Below are positions 52,940 through 61,820 of a stretch of DNA of 64,000 bases, piece by piece. How positions within the stretch are numbered: the first letter of the stretch is position 1; every line of letters starts with the position of its first letter. Origin of the DNA: Streptomyces sp. M41(2017) (GTDB taxonomy: Bacteria; Actinomycetota; Actinomycetes; Streptomycetales; Streptomycetaceae); assembly GCF_002078175.1 (NCBI RefSeq), contig NZ_MWFK01000002.1, forward strand, positions 2,170,001-2,234,000, in the 5' to 3' direction. The position numbers were made by a program, and so were the translations under genes. The notes beneath the pieces are model-generated. The model was not told where the DNA came from, made no database searches, and worked only from the letters and a program-made list of their open reading frames with translations.

Positions 52940-54391
52940 ATGAACAAGACGATCAGGCGTGCCGCCGTCTTCACACTGCTGCTCGTCCTCTCCCTGCTGG
53001 TGAGGGCGACCTGGGTGCAGTTCTACGACGGCAAGGCACTGGCGGAAGACAAGGACAACCGACGGAACGCGATCTCGCTGTACGCGAATCCGCTCGGGAA
53101 CATCATCGTGGCCGGTGACGCGATCACCGGCTCCGCGCAGACGAAGGGCGGGGACCTCAGGTACAAGCGGACGTACAAGGACGGCAGCCTGTACGCGGCG
53201 GTCACCGGCTACAGCTCGCAGGTGTACGGGGCGACACAGCTGGAGGGCATCTACCAGGACCTCCTGGACGGCTCGGACGTCCAGCTGAAGAACCCCCTGG
53301 ACAGTCTGACCAACAAGCGCGCCGACCCCGGTGACGTGGTCACGACGATCGACCCGGCCGTACAGAAGGCCGGGTTCGAGGCCCTCGGGGACAAGAAGGG
53401 CGCGGCCGTCGCGATCGACCCGAAGACGGGCAAGATCCTCGGCGTCGTCTCCACCCCGTCGTACGACCCGACGTCGATCAGCGAGAGCAACGGCAGCCTC
53501 TGGAAGAAGCTGACCGAGGACCCCGACAAGCCGCTGGTCAACCGCGCGCTGCGGCAGCCGCTGCCGCCGGGTTCGACGTTCAAGCTGGTCGTGGCGTCCG
53601 CCGCGCTGGAGAGCGGCCTGTACGACGACGTGGACGCGAAGACGGACAGCCCGAATCCGTACACCCTGCCGAACACGCACACCCCCCTGAGGAACGAGAG
53701 CGCGTCGGCCCCGTGCGAGAACGCCTCGATCCGGGTCGCCCTCCAGTACTCCTGCAACAACGTCTTCGGCAAGATGGCCGTCGACCTCGGGCAGGACAAG
53801 GTGAAGGCGATGGCGGAGAAGTTCGGGTTCAACGACACGAAGCAGGACGTGCCGGTACGGGCGTACACCAGCGTGTACCCCTCCGACATGGACAAGTCGT
53901 CGACGGCCCTGACCGGCATCGGCCAGTACGACGTCACCGCGACCCCGCTCCAGATGGCGATGGTGTCCGCCGCGATCGCCAACGACGGCGAGCTCGTCTC
54001 GCCGCACATGGTGGCGCAGACCAGCGACGCCGACGGCGACGTCCTGAAGAACTACGACGACGACACCGAGAGCAAGCGGATCGTCAGCTCGGACACCGCA
54101 CAGCAGCTCCAGTCGGCGATGCGGACGGTCATCGAGCAGGGCACGGGCACGAACGCCCGGATCCCCGGCGTGACCGTCGGCGGCAAGACCGGTACGGCGC
54201 AGCACGGCGAGAAGAACAGCAAGACGCCGTACGCCTGGTTCACCTCGTTCGGGAAGTCCGACTCGACGGGCAAGGAGGTCGCCGTCGCGGTGATCGTCGA
54301 GCAGTCGGACGCGGCCCGCTCCGAGGTCAGCGGCAACGGCCTCGCGGCCCCGGTCGCCAAGGCGATGATGCGGGCGGCCCTGAAGAACTGA
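52940..54391 (+). CDS. Penicillin-binding protein, FtsI/PbpA-type transpeptidase
   Basis: 483-aa protein with an N-terminal signal anchor (residues 9-27) and an outside catalytic domain. Active-site motifs are S212-TFK215, SCN (271-273) and KTG at K416. The N-terminal non-catalytic part is short. It is a class B PBP that cross-links peptidoglycan in growth or sporulation. ATG at 52940 is used; GTG at 52892 upstream has no suitable ribosome binding site. A strong terminator follows. No SEDS-type partner is in the window. Confidence 0.92.
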   Translation: MNKTIRRAAVFTLLLVLSLLVRATWVQFYDGKALAEDKDNRRNAISLYANPLGNIIVAGDAITGSAQTKGGDLRYKRTYKDGSLYAAVTGYSSQVYGATQLEGIYQDLLDGSDVQLKNPLDSLTNKRADPGDVVTTIDPAVQKAGFEALGDKKGAAVAIDPKTGKILGVVSTPSYDPTSISESNGSLWKKLTEDPDKPLVNRALRQPLPPGSTFKLVVASAALESGLYDDVDAKTDSPNPYTLPNTHTPLRNESASAPCENASIRVALQYSCNNVFGKMAVDLGQDKVKAMAEKFGFNDTKQDVPVRAYTSVYPSDMDKSSTALTGIGQYDVTATPLQMAMVSAAIANDGELVSPHMVAQTSDADGDVLKNYDDDTESKRIVSSDTAQQLQSAMRTVIEQGTGTNARIPGVTVGGKTGTAQHGEKNSKTPYAWFTSFGKSDSTGKEVAVAVIVEQSDAARSEVSGNGLAAPVAKAMMRAALKN

Positions 54392-54424
54392 GCAGGCGGT
54401 CACGGCGGCGGCGACACGGCCCGG

Positions 54425-54471
54425 ACGGCAGGAAGGCCCCGCACCTCGGAGGTGCGGGGCCTTCCTGCCGT
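54425..54471. terminator. 22-bp stem bidirectional terminator
   Basis: A perfect 22-bp stem (54425-54446 with 54450-54471, inner end GCACCT/AGGTGC) and a 3-base loop. It lies between the convergent PBP and purine permease genes and can terminate both. Confidence 0.85.
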
Positions 54472-54547
54472 CCTGCCGTCCGGGCCGTCTCCCGCCCGGG
54501 TGCGGCCGGCCGGGTCGTCCCGGCCGGCGCGGTGCCGGGCGGTGCGG

Positions 54548-55999
54548 TCACTTCACCCCGAGCAGCTGCTCCACCGGGTCGATCGCGAAGTAGACGAGGA
54601 ACAGCGCGGAGGCCGCCCACAGCAGCCAGTGGACCTCCTTGGCCTTGCCGAGCACCGTCTTGATCAGCACGTACGCCAGGAAGCCCGCGCCGATGCCGTT
54701 GGTGATCGAGTAGGTGAACGGCATCACGGCGATGGTCAGGAAGGCGGGGATGGCGATCTCGTACTTGTCCCAGTCGATGTGCTTGACCTGGGTCATCATC
54801 AGGAAGCCGACGGCGACGAGCGCGGGCGCGGCGGCCTGCAGCGGGACGATCGTGAGGATCGGCGTCAGGAACAGCGCGAGGGCGAACATGCCGCCGGTGA
54901 CCAGGTTGGCGAAGCCGGTGCGCGCGCCTTCGCCGACGCCCGCCGCCGACTCGATGTACGACGTCGAGGAGGAGGCGGAGGCTGCGCCGCCGGCGACCGC
55001 GGCGGCGCCGTCGATCAGCAGCACCCGCCCGAGGTTGGGCACCTTGCCCTCCTCGTCGAGCAGACCGGCCTCGGCGCTGATGCCGACGACCGTTCCCATC
55101 GTGTCGAAGAAGTCGGACAGGATGAGGGTGAAGACCAGCAGGACGACGGTGATCGCGCTGGTCTCGCCGAACGCCCCGAACAGGCTGAAGTGGCCGAGCA
55201 GTCCGAAGTCCGGTGCGGCCACGATGTCGTCGGGCACCTTCGGGGTGGTCAGGCCCCAGCTCTTGACGTCGGCCGCGGCGTTGATGACGACGGCGACCAC
55301 CGTCATGGTGACGATGCTGATCAGGATCGCGCCCTTGACCTTGCGGGCGAGCAGTCCGATGGTCAGCAGGACCCCGAGGCAGAAGACGAGAATCGGCCAC
55401 CCGGCCAGCGCTCCGGTGCCGCCGAGCTGCACCGGCACGGTGGTGTTGGCGGCGTCCGGGATGCGGGTGGCGAAGCCGGCGTCCACGAAGCCGATGAAGG
55501 CGATGAACAGGCCGATGCCGACGCTGATCGCCTGTTTCATCGCCTGGGGGATCGCGTGCATGACGGCCTCGCGCAGGCCGGTCACCACGAGGACGCAGAT
55601 GAGCAGGCCCTCCAGGACGATCAGGCCCATCGCGTCGGCCCAGCTCATCAGCGGGGCGATCTGGAAGGCGACGACCGCGTTGAGGCCGAGGCCCGCGGCG
55701 AGGGCGAGCGGGAGGTTGCCGCCGACACCCATGATGATCGTCATGACCGCGGCCACCAGGGCCGTGGCGGTGGTGAGTTGGACGGCGTCGAGGTGGTGGC
55801 CGAACTTGTCCTTGGCACTGCCGAGGATGATCGGGTTCAGGACGAGGATGTAGGCCATCGTGAAGAACGTGGCGAATCCGCCGCGTATCTCCCGGCCGAA
55901 GGTGGAGCCCCTCGCGGATATCTTGAAGAACCCGTCGACCCCGCCTGCCGCCGGTGGGGCGGCACTTGGCCGGTCGTCGACCTTCTGTGCTTCGGACAT
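54548..55999 (-). CDS. NCS2 family purine permease (AzgA-type)
   Basis: 483-aa membrane protein with about 12-14 helices. The N-terminal signature is FFTMAYILVLNPIILG, followed by LGLNAVVAFQIAP (helix 3), SDFFDTMGTVVGISAEAG and GAASASSSTSYIESAAGVGEGARTGFAN. These mark the AzgA-like hypoxanthine/guanine/adenine permeases. ATG at 55999 follows GAGGAG by 8 bases. It has no companion operon gene; the 226-base gap before the HAD gene shows no clear riboswitch. Confidence 0.92.
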   Translation of the reverse strand: MSEAQKVDDRPSAAPPAAGGVDGFFKISARGSTFGREIRGGFATFFTMAYILVLNPIILGSAKDKFGHHLDAVQLTTATALVAAVMTIIMGVGGNLPLALAAGLGLNAVVAFQIAPLMSWADAMGLIVLEGLLICVLVVTGLREAVMHAIPQAMKQAISVGIGLFIAFIGFVDAGFATRIPDAANTTVPVQLGGTGALAGWPILVFCLGVLLTIGLLARKVKGAILISIVTMTVVAVVINAAADVKSWGLTTPKVPDDIVAAPDFGLLGHFSLFGAFGETSAITVVLLVFTLILSDFFDTMGTVVGISAEAGLLDEEGKVPNLGRVLLIDGAAAVAGGAASASSSTSYIESAAGVGEGARTGFANLVTGGMFALALFLTPILTIVPLQAAAPALVAVGFLMMTQVKHIDWDKYEIAIPAFLTIAVMPFTYSITNGIGAGFLAYVLIKTVLGKAKEVHWLLWAASALFLVYFAIDPVEQLLGVK

Positions 56000-56225
56000 G
56001 ACGATACTCCTCGATACCTGCGTGCCGGGTGTGCGGATGCTGGCTGGATTGTTCCCTTCCTCAACCACTTTCAGGTTTTCGCTGTGTTACGGAACCCTGG
56101 AAACAACCACGTGTTCGTTTTCGACGTCCTTCACGGTGTGGACCTGCCGGCCTGAGCCCCCCTCGCGGCCGGCAGCACGACGCCCCCGCCGGTGACGACC
56201 GGCGGGGGCGTCCTTGCGCGGTGGA
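56000..56225. other. Upstream region of the purine permease and HAD terminator
   Basis: 226 bases. The part near 56000-56140 is somewhat AT-richer and holds the promoter region of the permease; no purine riboswitch core could be recognised. A perfect 13-bp hairpin lies at 56181-56210. Confidence 0.5.
56181..56210 (-). terminator. Terminator of the HAD phosphatase gene
   Basis: CGCCCCCGCCGGT at 56181-56193 pairs exactly with 56198-56210 across GACG. It is 16 bases past the HAD stop. Confidence 0.75.
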
Positions 56226-57020
56226 TCAGCTCACGAAGTACGTCGGGTTCGGGAGCTTGTACGTCTTGTCGGCGTAACCGCCGTCGAGGTCCGAGTACTG
56301 GTCGCCGAAGTTGCCGACGATGTCGTAGCCGAGGTCCTCGATGTGCTTGCGGGTGCCGGCCTTGTACTGCACGGTCGTGCAGTTCCAGGCGGTGGCGGTG
56401 GCGCAACCGCTCAGGTAGGCGGGCGGGTTGGCCGCGTCCTTGAGGAACATGTGGGCGGAGTCGAGGTTGACGTCGACGCCGACCTTCTTCAGGTTCTCGA
56501 CGGCGGAGGCGCGCTGCGACTCCTTCAGGCCCGAGTTGTAGAACACCTCGACGCCCTTGGACTCGGCGTACTCGACGAGTTCGGGACTGCCGAACACGGC
56601 GGGGCGGTTCGCCTGGGCCACGTAGTCGGCCCAGGTGGTCGAGTTGTAGGTGTAGTTGGTCTTCCTCTCGTAGTCGAAGGAGAGCAGCAGGGTGTCGTCG
56701 ATGTCGAAGACGACGGCGGGCTTCTGACCCCGGTGGTGGGCCTTGTGTGCGGCCTTGTCGATGTCCCGCCGGGCGGCGGCGTCGACGCGCGCGAGGTCCT
56801 TGGCGTACTGGCTGGTGGGCGAGGCCTGGTACACCCCGTTGCCGTCGAGCGTGGCGCCGTAGTAGGTGTCGATGTCCTTGACCAGGAGCCCGATGTTGTA
56901 GGGCTCGTGCGTCGAGTTGGCCGTCGACTGGTGGGCGGTGGCGGCACCGGATCCGAACAGGGCGGCACCGGCGACGGCACAGGTGGCGGCGACGGCCGCG
57001 ATACGCAGTGGCTTATGCAT
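56226..57020 (-). CDS. Secreted HAD acid phosphatase (class B/C type)
   Basis: 264-aa protein with a signal peptide (about residues 1-29, ending ATAHQ) and the HAD motif DIDDT (D106, D108, D109). Typical acid phosphatase features follow: SFDYERKTNYTYN, YNSGLKESQR and a final loop DQYSDLDGGYADKTYKL. It should dephosphorylate organic phosphates outside the cell. It is a single gene; a link to the phosphate system in this window is not shown by a PHO box. Confidence 0.9.
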   Translation of the reverse strand: MHKPLRIAAVAATCAVAGAALFGSGAATAHQSTANSTHEPYNIGLLVKDIDTYYGATLDGNGVYQASPTSQYAKDLARVDAAARRDIDKAAHKAHHRGQKPAVVFDIDDTLLLSFDYERKTNYTYNSTTWADYVAQANRPAVFGSPELVEYAESKGVEVFYNSGLKESQRASAVENLKKVGVDVNLDSAHMFLKDAANPPAYLSGCATATAWNCTTVQYKAGTRKHIEDLGYDIVGNFGDQYSDLDGGYADKTYKLPNPTYFVS

Positions 57021-57143
57021 GACAAGGTTCTACGCGCGTCACCCCTCTGGATGCGAGGCCCGTTGCCTGATCGATACACACTGCACAGGTGACATGCGTC
57101 GCGGTGAGCGCGGGAGCCACGTCGGCTTCCGCACCCACTGCGG

Positions 57144-57172
57144 CGAACTCACCCTGACAACAGGCGAGTTCG
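57144..57172 (-). terminator. Terminator after the pectate lyase
   Basis: CGAACTC (57144-57150) and GAGTTCG (57166-57172) form the outer stem, with an inner CCTG/CAGG pair. It begins 8 bases after the pectate lyase stop. Confidence 0.55.
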
Positions 57173-57179
57173 GGTCCGA

Positions 57180-58508
57180 TCAGTGCATTCTTCCGGCGCC
57201 CGCGCCGTGGTCGACGAGGGCGGGAACGGCTTGCGGGCGATGCACCGTCGTTCGCAGGACCGGTGTCCAGCCGGCGCCGGACTGGAGCGTCTCGGCAGGG
57301 ATCTGCGCGTTGTGCACGGCGATCAGGTCGGTACGGACGCCATTGACGAAGTTGTCCGCGGCGGTGACCGGTGCGTCCTTCCACTTCTTCAGGACGGCCC
57401 CGGTCCCGATCCCGTCCGGCAGGGTGAACGCGTTGTGCTCGGCGACGAGTTGGGACTCCATCCCGATGCCGTAGCTGTAGGCGTAGCCGGCGTCGGCCAC
57501 GAAGTGGTTGTTGTAGGAGTCCACCTGGCCGAAGCGGACCCGCGGAGCGCGCTCGACGAGACCGGTGAACAGGTTGTGGTGGAAGGTGACCTTCAGATGG
57601 CCCCGGTCCACGGCCGCGGTCGCCGCGCTGTCGCTGTTGCCGACCAGGATGGTCTTGTCGTGGTCCGCGAACACGTTCCAGGACGCGGTCACGTAGTCGG
57701 CGCCCTGGACGATGTCCAGTTCGCCGTCGTGCTGTTCGTAGATCCGCCCGAAGTACGTCGGCAGCGAGCTGTCCGGGTGGGCGCCGTCGGTGAACGTGTT
57801 GTGGTCGAGCCAGACGTGCGTGGCGCCGTGGACGACGGCGCTGTCGTATTCGGAGTTCCAGTTCCCGGTGTCGCCGTCGGTCGGGTCCCACTGCGGGAAG
57901 CAGTCGAGGGGGCTCTCGAAGGAGAGGTTGCGGACGATGACGTTGTCGACTCCCTTGATCTGGAGGCTCACCCCCTTGAACCCCGCGTCGCGCCCGACCC
58001 CGACGATGGTGGTGTTCGCGGGGACGTAGGCCTTGACGGCGGTGTCCTGACGGGCGGCGGAGGCGGCCCTCAGGTCCTCCTGTTCCCCGCTGACCACCCG
58101 GTCGTAGCCCCAGACGGCCGGGTCGTAGTCGGCCAGGTACCGGGCGAAGTCGTAGCCGGGGGCGGCGAAGGCGTCGCAGCCGTCGGCGCCGGCGTCGATC
58201 GTGCCTCTCACCTTGATGATCCTCGGCGCGCCGCCGCCCGCCGTGAGCGCGGCCCGGAACTGCGCCCACGTCGTGACGGTGCGGACCAGCGCCGGCGTGG
58301 CGGCCGAGCCGCCGGTGGTTCCGGTCCCTTGGGACGCCCAGCCGTCCCGGGCCGGGAGCGCCTGGCGGGCGGGATCGCGGGGCCGGGCCTGGGCGGTGGT
58401 GCCGGTGACGGCGCAGACGAGAGCGGTGCAGCCGATCAGTGCGACGGTCCGCCGCACGGCGGCCGTACGCCATCTCATTTCATGTACATGACATGCACGT
58501 GCGTTCAT
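57180..58508 (-). CDS. Secreted pectate lyase, polysaccharide lyase family 1
   Basis: 442-aa protein. A signal peptide (about residues 12-42) is followed by a right-handed beta-helix with the PL1 core: NVIVRNLSFESP, VWLDHNTFTDG, DIVQGADYVTASWNVFADHDKT and ERAPRVRFG (catalytic Arg). It cleaves polygalacturonate by beta-elimination with Ca2+. ATG at 58508 follows GAGAGAG at 9 bases; an internal ATG at 58473 would give a shorter, typical signal. It is next to a sugar-binding lipoprotein, so it supplies oligosaccharides for uptake. Confidence 0.92.
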   Translation of the reverse strand: MNARACHVHEMRWRTAAVRRTVALIGCTALVCAVTGTTAQARPRDPARQALPARDGWASQGTGTTGGSAATPALVRTVTTWAQFRAALTAGGGAPRIIKVRGTIDAGADGCDAFAAPGYDFARYLADYDPAVWGYDRVVSGEQEDLRAASAARQDTAVKAYVPANTTIVGVGRDAGFKGVSLQIKGVDNVIVRNLSFESPLDCFPQWDPTDGDTGNWNSEYDSAVVHGATHVWLDHNTFTDGAHPDSSLPTYFGRIYEQHDGELDIVQGADYVTASWNVFADHDKTILVGNSDSAATAAVDRGHLKVTFHHNLFTGLVERAPRVRFGQVDSYNNHFVADAGYAYSYGIGMESQLVAEHNAFTLPDGIGTGAVLKKWKDAPVTAADNFVNGVRTDLIAVHNAQIPAETLQSGAGWTPVLRTTVHRPQAVPALVDHGAGAGRMH

Positions 58509-58560
58509 GGTGCGGCTCTCTCTTTCCTTCGGCTCGGTGGATCGGACGGGTGGCGCGGGC

Positions 58561-58621
58561 GTCGCCCTGCGGCGAGTTACCGCCGCAGGGCGACGGAAGG
58601 CGGCCGGCGGGTCGCCGGCCG
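58561..58621 (-). terminator. Two terminators after the sugar-binding lipoprotein
   Basis: A 14-bp stem GTCGCCCTGCGGCG (58561-58574 with 58581-58594) and a second 9-bp hairpin at 58601-58621, just beyond the stop at 58637. Confidence 0.7.
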
Positions 58622-58636
58622 GCCTCCCCGTACGTC

Positions 58637-60019
58637 CTAGTGGTGGGCCTTCCAGTCGGCCTGGGCCGCGTTCAGCTGGTCCGCCAGCGTGTCCAGGAAG
58701 TCCTTCGCGCTCATCTTGCCGAGCAGCACCTTCTGGAAGTTGGGTTCGTTGTCGGCCTTCGAGATGGTGTTCCAGTCGGGCAGGTAGTAGGGCAGCTGCA
58801 CGATCTTGGTGCTGCCGCCGTTCAGCGCCTCCGCGGCCAGCCGGGTCGGCTCGGCCCGCTGGATCCACTGGTCCTTGGCGGCGTCGGTGTTCGCCGGCAC
58901 CTGCCCCGCGGACTCGTTGAACTTGGAGTTCTCCGCCGCCGAGACGGCGAACTCGATGAACTTCCAGGCGGCCGCCTTGTTCTTGCCGGACTTGAAGAGG
59001 GTCAGGCCGTCGACCGGATTGGACACCTGGACGCGCGTGCCGTCGTCCTGGGTGGGGTTCGGAACACCGCGGAACGCGCCCGCGCCCAGCGCCTTCAGGT
59101 GGTCCTGGTAGGAGCCGAGGTTGTGGCTCAGCATGCCGATGGTGCCGCTGTCCCACTGCGCGACCATCTTGGTGAAGTCGTTGTTGACGTCGGCGGAGGG
59201 CGTGACCTTCTTGTACAGGGCGACGTACTTCGCCAGGGCTGCCACGTTCTCGGGGTCGTTGACCGTGGTCCGGTCGCCTTTCCAGAACGACGTGATCCCG
59301 GACTGTCCGTACGCGGCGTCCAGGGCCGGCGCGATGGATCCCTCACCACCGCGGATGGTGAACCCGAACCTGTTCTTCCCCTTGTCGCTCAGCTTCGCGG
59401 CGGCGTCGTAGAACTTCGACCAAGTGGTCGGCGCGTCCAGTCCGGCCGCCTTGAACAGGTCGGTGCGGTACCAGAGCGTGCCGTTGTTGGCGGAGGTCGG
59501 CACCTGGTACAGGGTGTCGCCACCGCCCGCGGCCCGGCTCACGTCGAGGAGGTTCTCGCTCAGCTTCCCCTTCAGCGGGCTCTTCCCGAGGCGGCCGTCC
59601 AGCGGCTCCAGCGCGCCTTGGACGGCGACCTCGGCGAGCATCGCGGTCCCCACACCGCCGACGTCCGGCAGCCCGCCGCCCTGGATCGCGGTGTCGTACT
59701 TGGACTGGGCGCTCGCCGCGGGGATCCCGACGTAGTCGACCTTGATGGCGGGGTACTTCTTCTCGAAGTCCGCGATGATCTGCTTCCAGATGTCCGTACG
59801 GACACCGCCGTTGGTGTCCCAGAAGGTGATCTCGCCCTTGCCGGACCCCTCGGTGCCCTTGTCCCCGGCGCTGCCGCTGCCGTCGTCCCCGCAGGCGGTG
59901 GCGGTCAGTGCCAGCACCGAGCCGAGGGCGACCGCCACGGCCGTGCGCCGGCCGCCCCGGCCACCGGTCCACGACCGGCCGGTCCTCGGTGTGCTGTTCC
60001 TCAGGGAGCTGGTCTTCAT
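58637..60019 (-). CDS. ABC transporter sugar-binding lipoprotein
   Basis: 460-aa extracellular solute-binding protein family 1. The signal peptide ends at the lipobox LTATAC, then GEITFWDTNGGV starts the fold, and FLDTLADQLNAAQADWKAHH ends it. Sequence type fits carbohydrate importers. The locus (pectate lyase, GH43) points to pectic oligosaccharides or arabinose/xylose oligomers as cargo. ATG at 60019 is used. A LacI-type operator lies 111 bases upstream. Confidence 0.92.
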   Translation of the reverse strand: MKTSSLRNSTPRTGRSWTGGRGGRRTAVAVALGSVLALTATACGDDGSGSAGDKGTEGSGKGEITFWDTNGGVRTDIWKQIIADFEKKYPAIKVDYVGIPAASAQSKYDTAIQGGGLPDVGGVGTAMLAEVAVQGALEPLDGRLGKSPLKGKLSENLLDVSRAAGGGDTLYQVPTSANNGTLWYRTDLFKAAGLDAPTTWSKFYDAAAKLSDKGKNRFGFTIRGGEGSIAPALDAAYGQSGITSFWKGDRTTVNDPENVAALAKYVALYKKVTPSADVNNDFTKMVAQWDSGTIGMLSHNLGSYQDHLKALGAGAFRGVPNPTQDDGTRVQVSNPVDGLTLFKSGKNKAAAWKFIEFAVSAAENSKFNESAGQVPANTDAAKDQWIQRAEPTRLAAEALNGGSTKIVQLPYYLPDWNTISKADNEPNFQKVLLGKMSAKDFLDTLADQLNAAQADWKAHH

Positions 60020-60129
60020 CGGTCGGCTCTCTTCTTCCGGTCCCAACAGGGCTGTGCGGTGGACGAGTTGTTCTGGACGGTCGGAACTCGGCTGCTCGGG
60101 GAAGGGACGCGCCCTTCCCTCCGCATCCG

Positions 60130-60141
60130 GCAAGCGCTTGC
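60130..60141. promoter_or_regulatory. LacI-family operator
   Basis: GCAAGCGCTTGC is a perfect palindrome of the type bound by LacI/GalR regulators of sugar genes in actinomycetes. It lies 111 bases before the binding lipoprotein and so probably represses it until a pectic inducer is present. Confidence 0.7.
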
Positions 60142-60197
60142 TACGGAGGTGCGTCATTGCGGCTCCCAACAGGCGGACGAACGACAGGAAGTGACTC

Positions 60198-61820
60198 TCA
60201 GCGGGTCGTGGTGACCCGGAACCGGGTGAACGTGGCGGCGCCGGCGGGTCCCCCGCCGTCCGGCGCCAGGGCGAAGAGCCCGAGCAGGGCGCCGACCCAG
60301 CGCCAGGGGGTCGCGGCGAAGACCTGCCCGGTGGGCTGCCGGCCCCCGCCGACGTCGCACGAGAAGCGGCAGCGGGCGTCGGCGCCGATCTCGATCCACA
60401 GCCGTGCCCGGCCGTCCGGCGCCTCGAAGGAGGAGGCGGCGTCCCGCTCGGCCGTGCGCCGCTCCAGGGGCGCTGCGACCGCACCCGGGGTGAGCGGCTC
60501 GGCGAACCGGTGCACGAGCCGCACCGATCCGTCGGACTCCCGCCGGAGCCCGATCCAGCGGTAGGCGTCGCCGAGCACCGCGAGCCCGGCGCGGGCGCCC
60601 GGCTCTGCGCTGTCGAGGCGCAGACCGACCTCGACGGTGGCGGCCGCGCCGGGCAGCCGCTGGGTGAGGACGTGCGGCAGCGTGCGCAGATCGTAGGGGT
60701 CGTACAGGGCGCACGGATCACCAGGGCCACCAGGGTCACGGGGGTCGCGTGCGCGGACGCAGCTGAGCCGGAGTCCGTCGCCGGAGTGCTGGGGCGCCCA
60801 GCCGTCCTGGGGGTTGGCGGTCCAGCTCCACTGGCGCCCGAAGCGGCCCCCGGGGAAGTCGTCGTCGGTGGCGGGCGCGGACGGCGGCTGGGAGGGCAAA
60901 TCCGGCTTCCGGTGGACGGCGACGGGGACGCCCGCGTCACCCAGGACGGGCCAGCACCCGTCGGCGTCGTCCCCCGCCCAGCGCATCGGCTGGAGGTGGA
61001 CCACTCGCCCGTGAGCGCCACGCTGCTGGAAGTGCAGGAACCAGTCCTCGCCCGTCGGGGTGCGCACCCAGCCGCCCTGGTGCGGGCCGTTGACCGGCGT
61101 GTCCCCCTGTTCCAGCACCACCTTCTCCTCGTAGGGACCGAAGAAGCCGCGCGAGCGGAGGACGCCCTGCCAGCCCGTCTCGACTCCCCCGGCCGGCGCG
61201 AAGATCCAGAACCAGCCGTCGTGCCGGTAGGCCTTGGGGCCTTCGAGGGTGAACCAGCCGGCGATGCGGTCGGCGTCGACGATCACCTTGCCCTCGTCGA
61301 GCAGCCCGGTGCCGTCCGGGCGCATCCGGTGTCCGGTGAGCCGGTTCTTCACACCCGCGCGGGACTTGGCCCAGGCGTGCACGAGATACGCCTCGCCGCT
61401 CTCCTCGTCCCACAGGGGGCAGGCGTCGATGAGTCCCTTGCCGCCCTTCACCAGGTGCGGCGCGGTCCAAGGGCCCCTGATACCTGGGGCGTTGATCTGG
61501 AAGATGCCGTGGTCCGGGTCGCCCCAGAAGATCCAGAAACGGTCGTCGTGGTGACGCAGGGAAGGTGCCCAGACCCCGCGGTCGTGCCGGGGACGGGCGA
61601 ACTCGGCTGCCGGTTCGAGGCGTTGGAGGGCATGGCCGACGAGCGTCCAGTTGACCAGGTCGCGGGAGTGCAGCAGGGGCAGGCCGGGCGCCCGGCCGAA
61701 GCTGGACGCGGTGAGGTAGAAGTCGTCGCCGACGCGGAGCACGTCGGGGTCGGACCAGTCGGCGTCGAGGACGGGGTTGCGGTAGGTGCCGTCACCCAGG
61801 TCGGCGGAGGGCAGGACCAT
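60198..61820 (-). CDS. Glycoside hydrolase family 43 protein
   Basis: 540-aa protein. The N-terminal five-bladed propeller starts with NPVLDADWSDPDVLRVGDDFY (catalytic Asp), and GVWAPSLRHHDDRFWIFWGD follows. The C-terminal beta-sandwich is the GH43_C2 kind. No signal peptide, so it acts inside the cell on imported oligosaccharides (xylosidase, arabinofuranosidase or a related activity). ATG at 61820 overlaps the previous gene's stop by one base (TGATG). Confidence 0.9.
   Translation of the reverse strand: MVLPSADLGDGTYRNPVLDADWSDPDVLRVGDDFYLTASSFGRAPGLPLLHSRDLVNWTLVGHALQRLEPAAEFARPRHDRGVWAPSLRHHDDRFWIFWGDPDHGIFQINAPGIRGPWTAPHLVKGGKGLIDACPLWDEESGEAYLVHAWAKSRAGVKNRLTGHRMRPDGTGLLDEGKVIVDADRIAGWFTLEGPKAYRHDGWFWIFAPAGGVETGWQGVLRSRGFFGPYEEKVVLEQGDTPVNGPHQGGWVRTPTGEDWFLHFQQRGAHGRVVHLQPMRWAGDDADGCWPVLGDAGVPVAVHRKPDLPSQPPSAPATDDDFPGGRFGRQWSWTANPQDGWAPQHSGDGLRLSCVRARDPRDPGGPGDPCALYDPYDLRTLPHVLTQRLPGAAATVEVGLRLDSAEPGARAGLAVLGDAYRWIGLRRESDGSVRLVHRFAEPLTPGAVAAPLERRTAERDAASSFEAPDGRARLWIEIGADARCRFSCDVGGGRQPTGQVFAATPWRWVGALLGLFALAPDGGGPAGAATFTRFRVTTTR

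Noticed and set aside
56000..56225. Purine riboswitch upstream of the NCS2 permease
   Set aside because: The conserved purine aptamer core could not be found on the minus strand.
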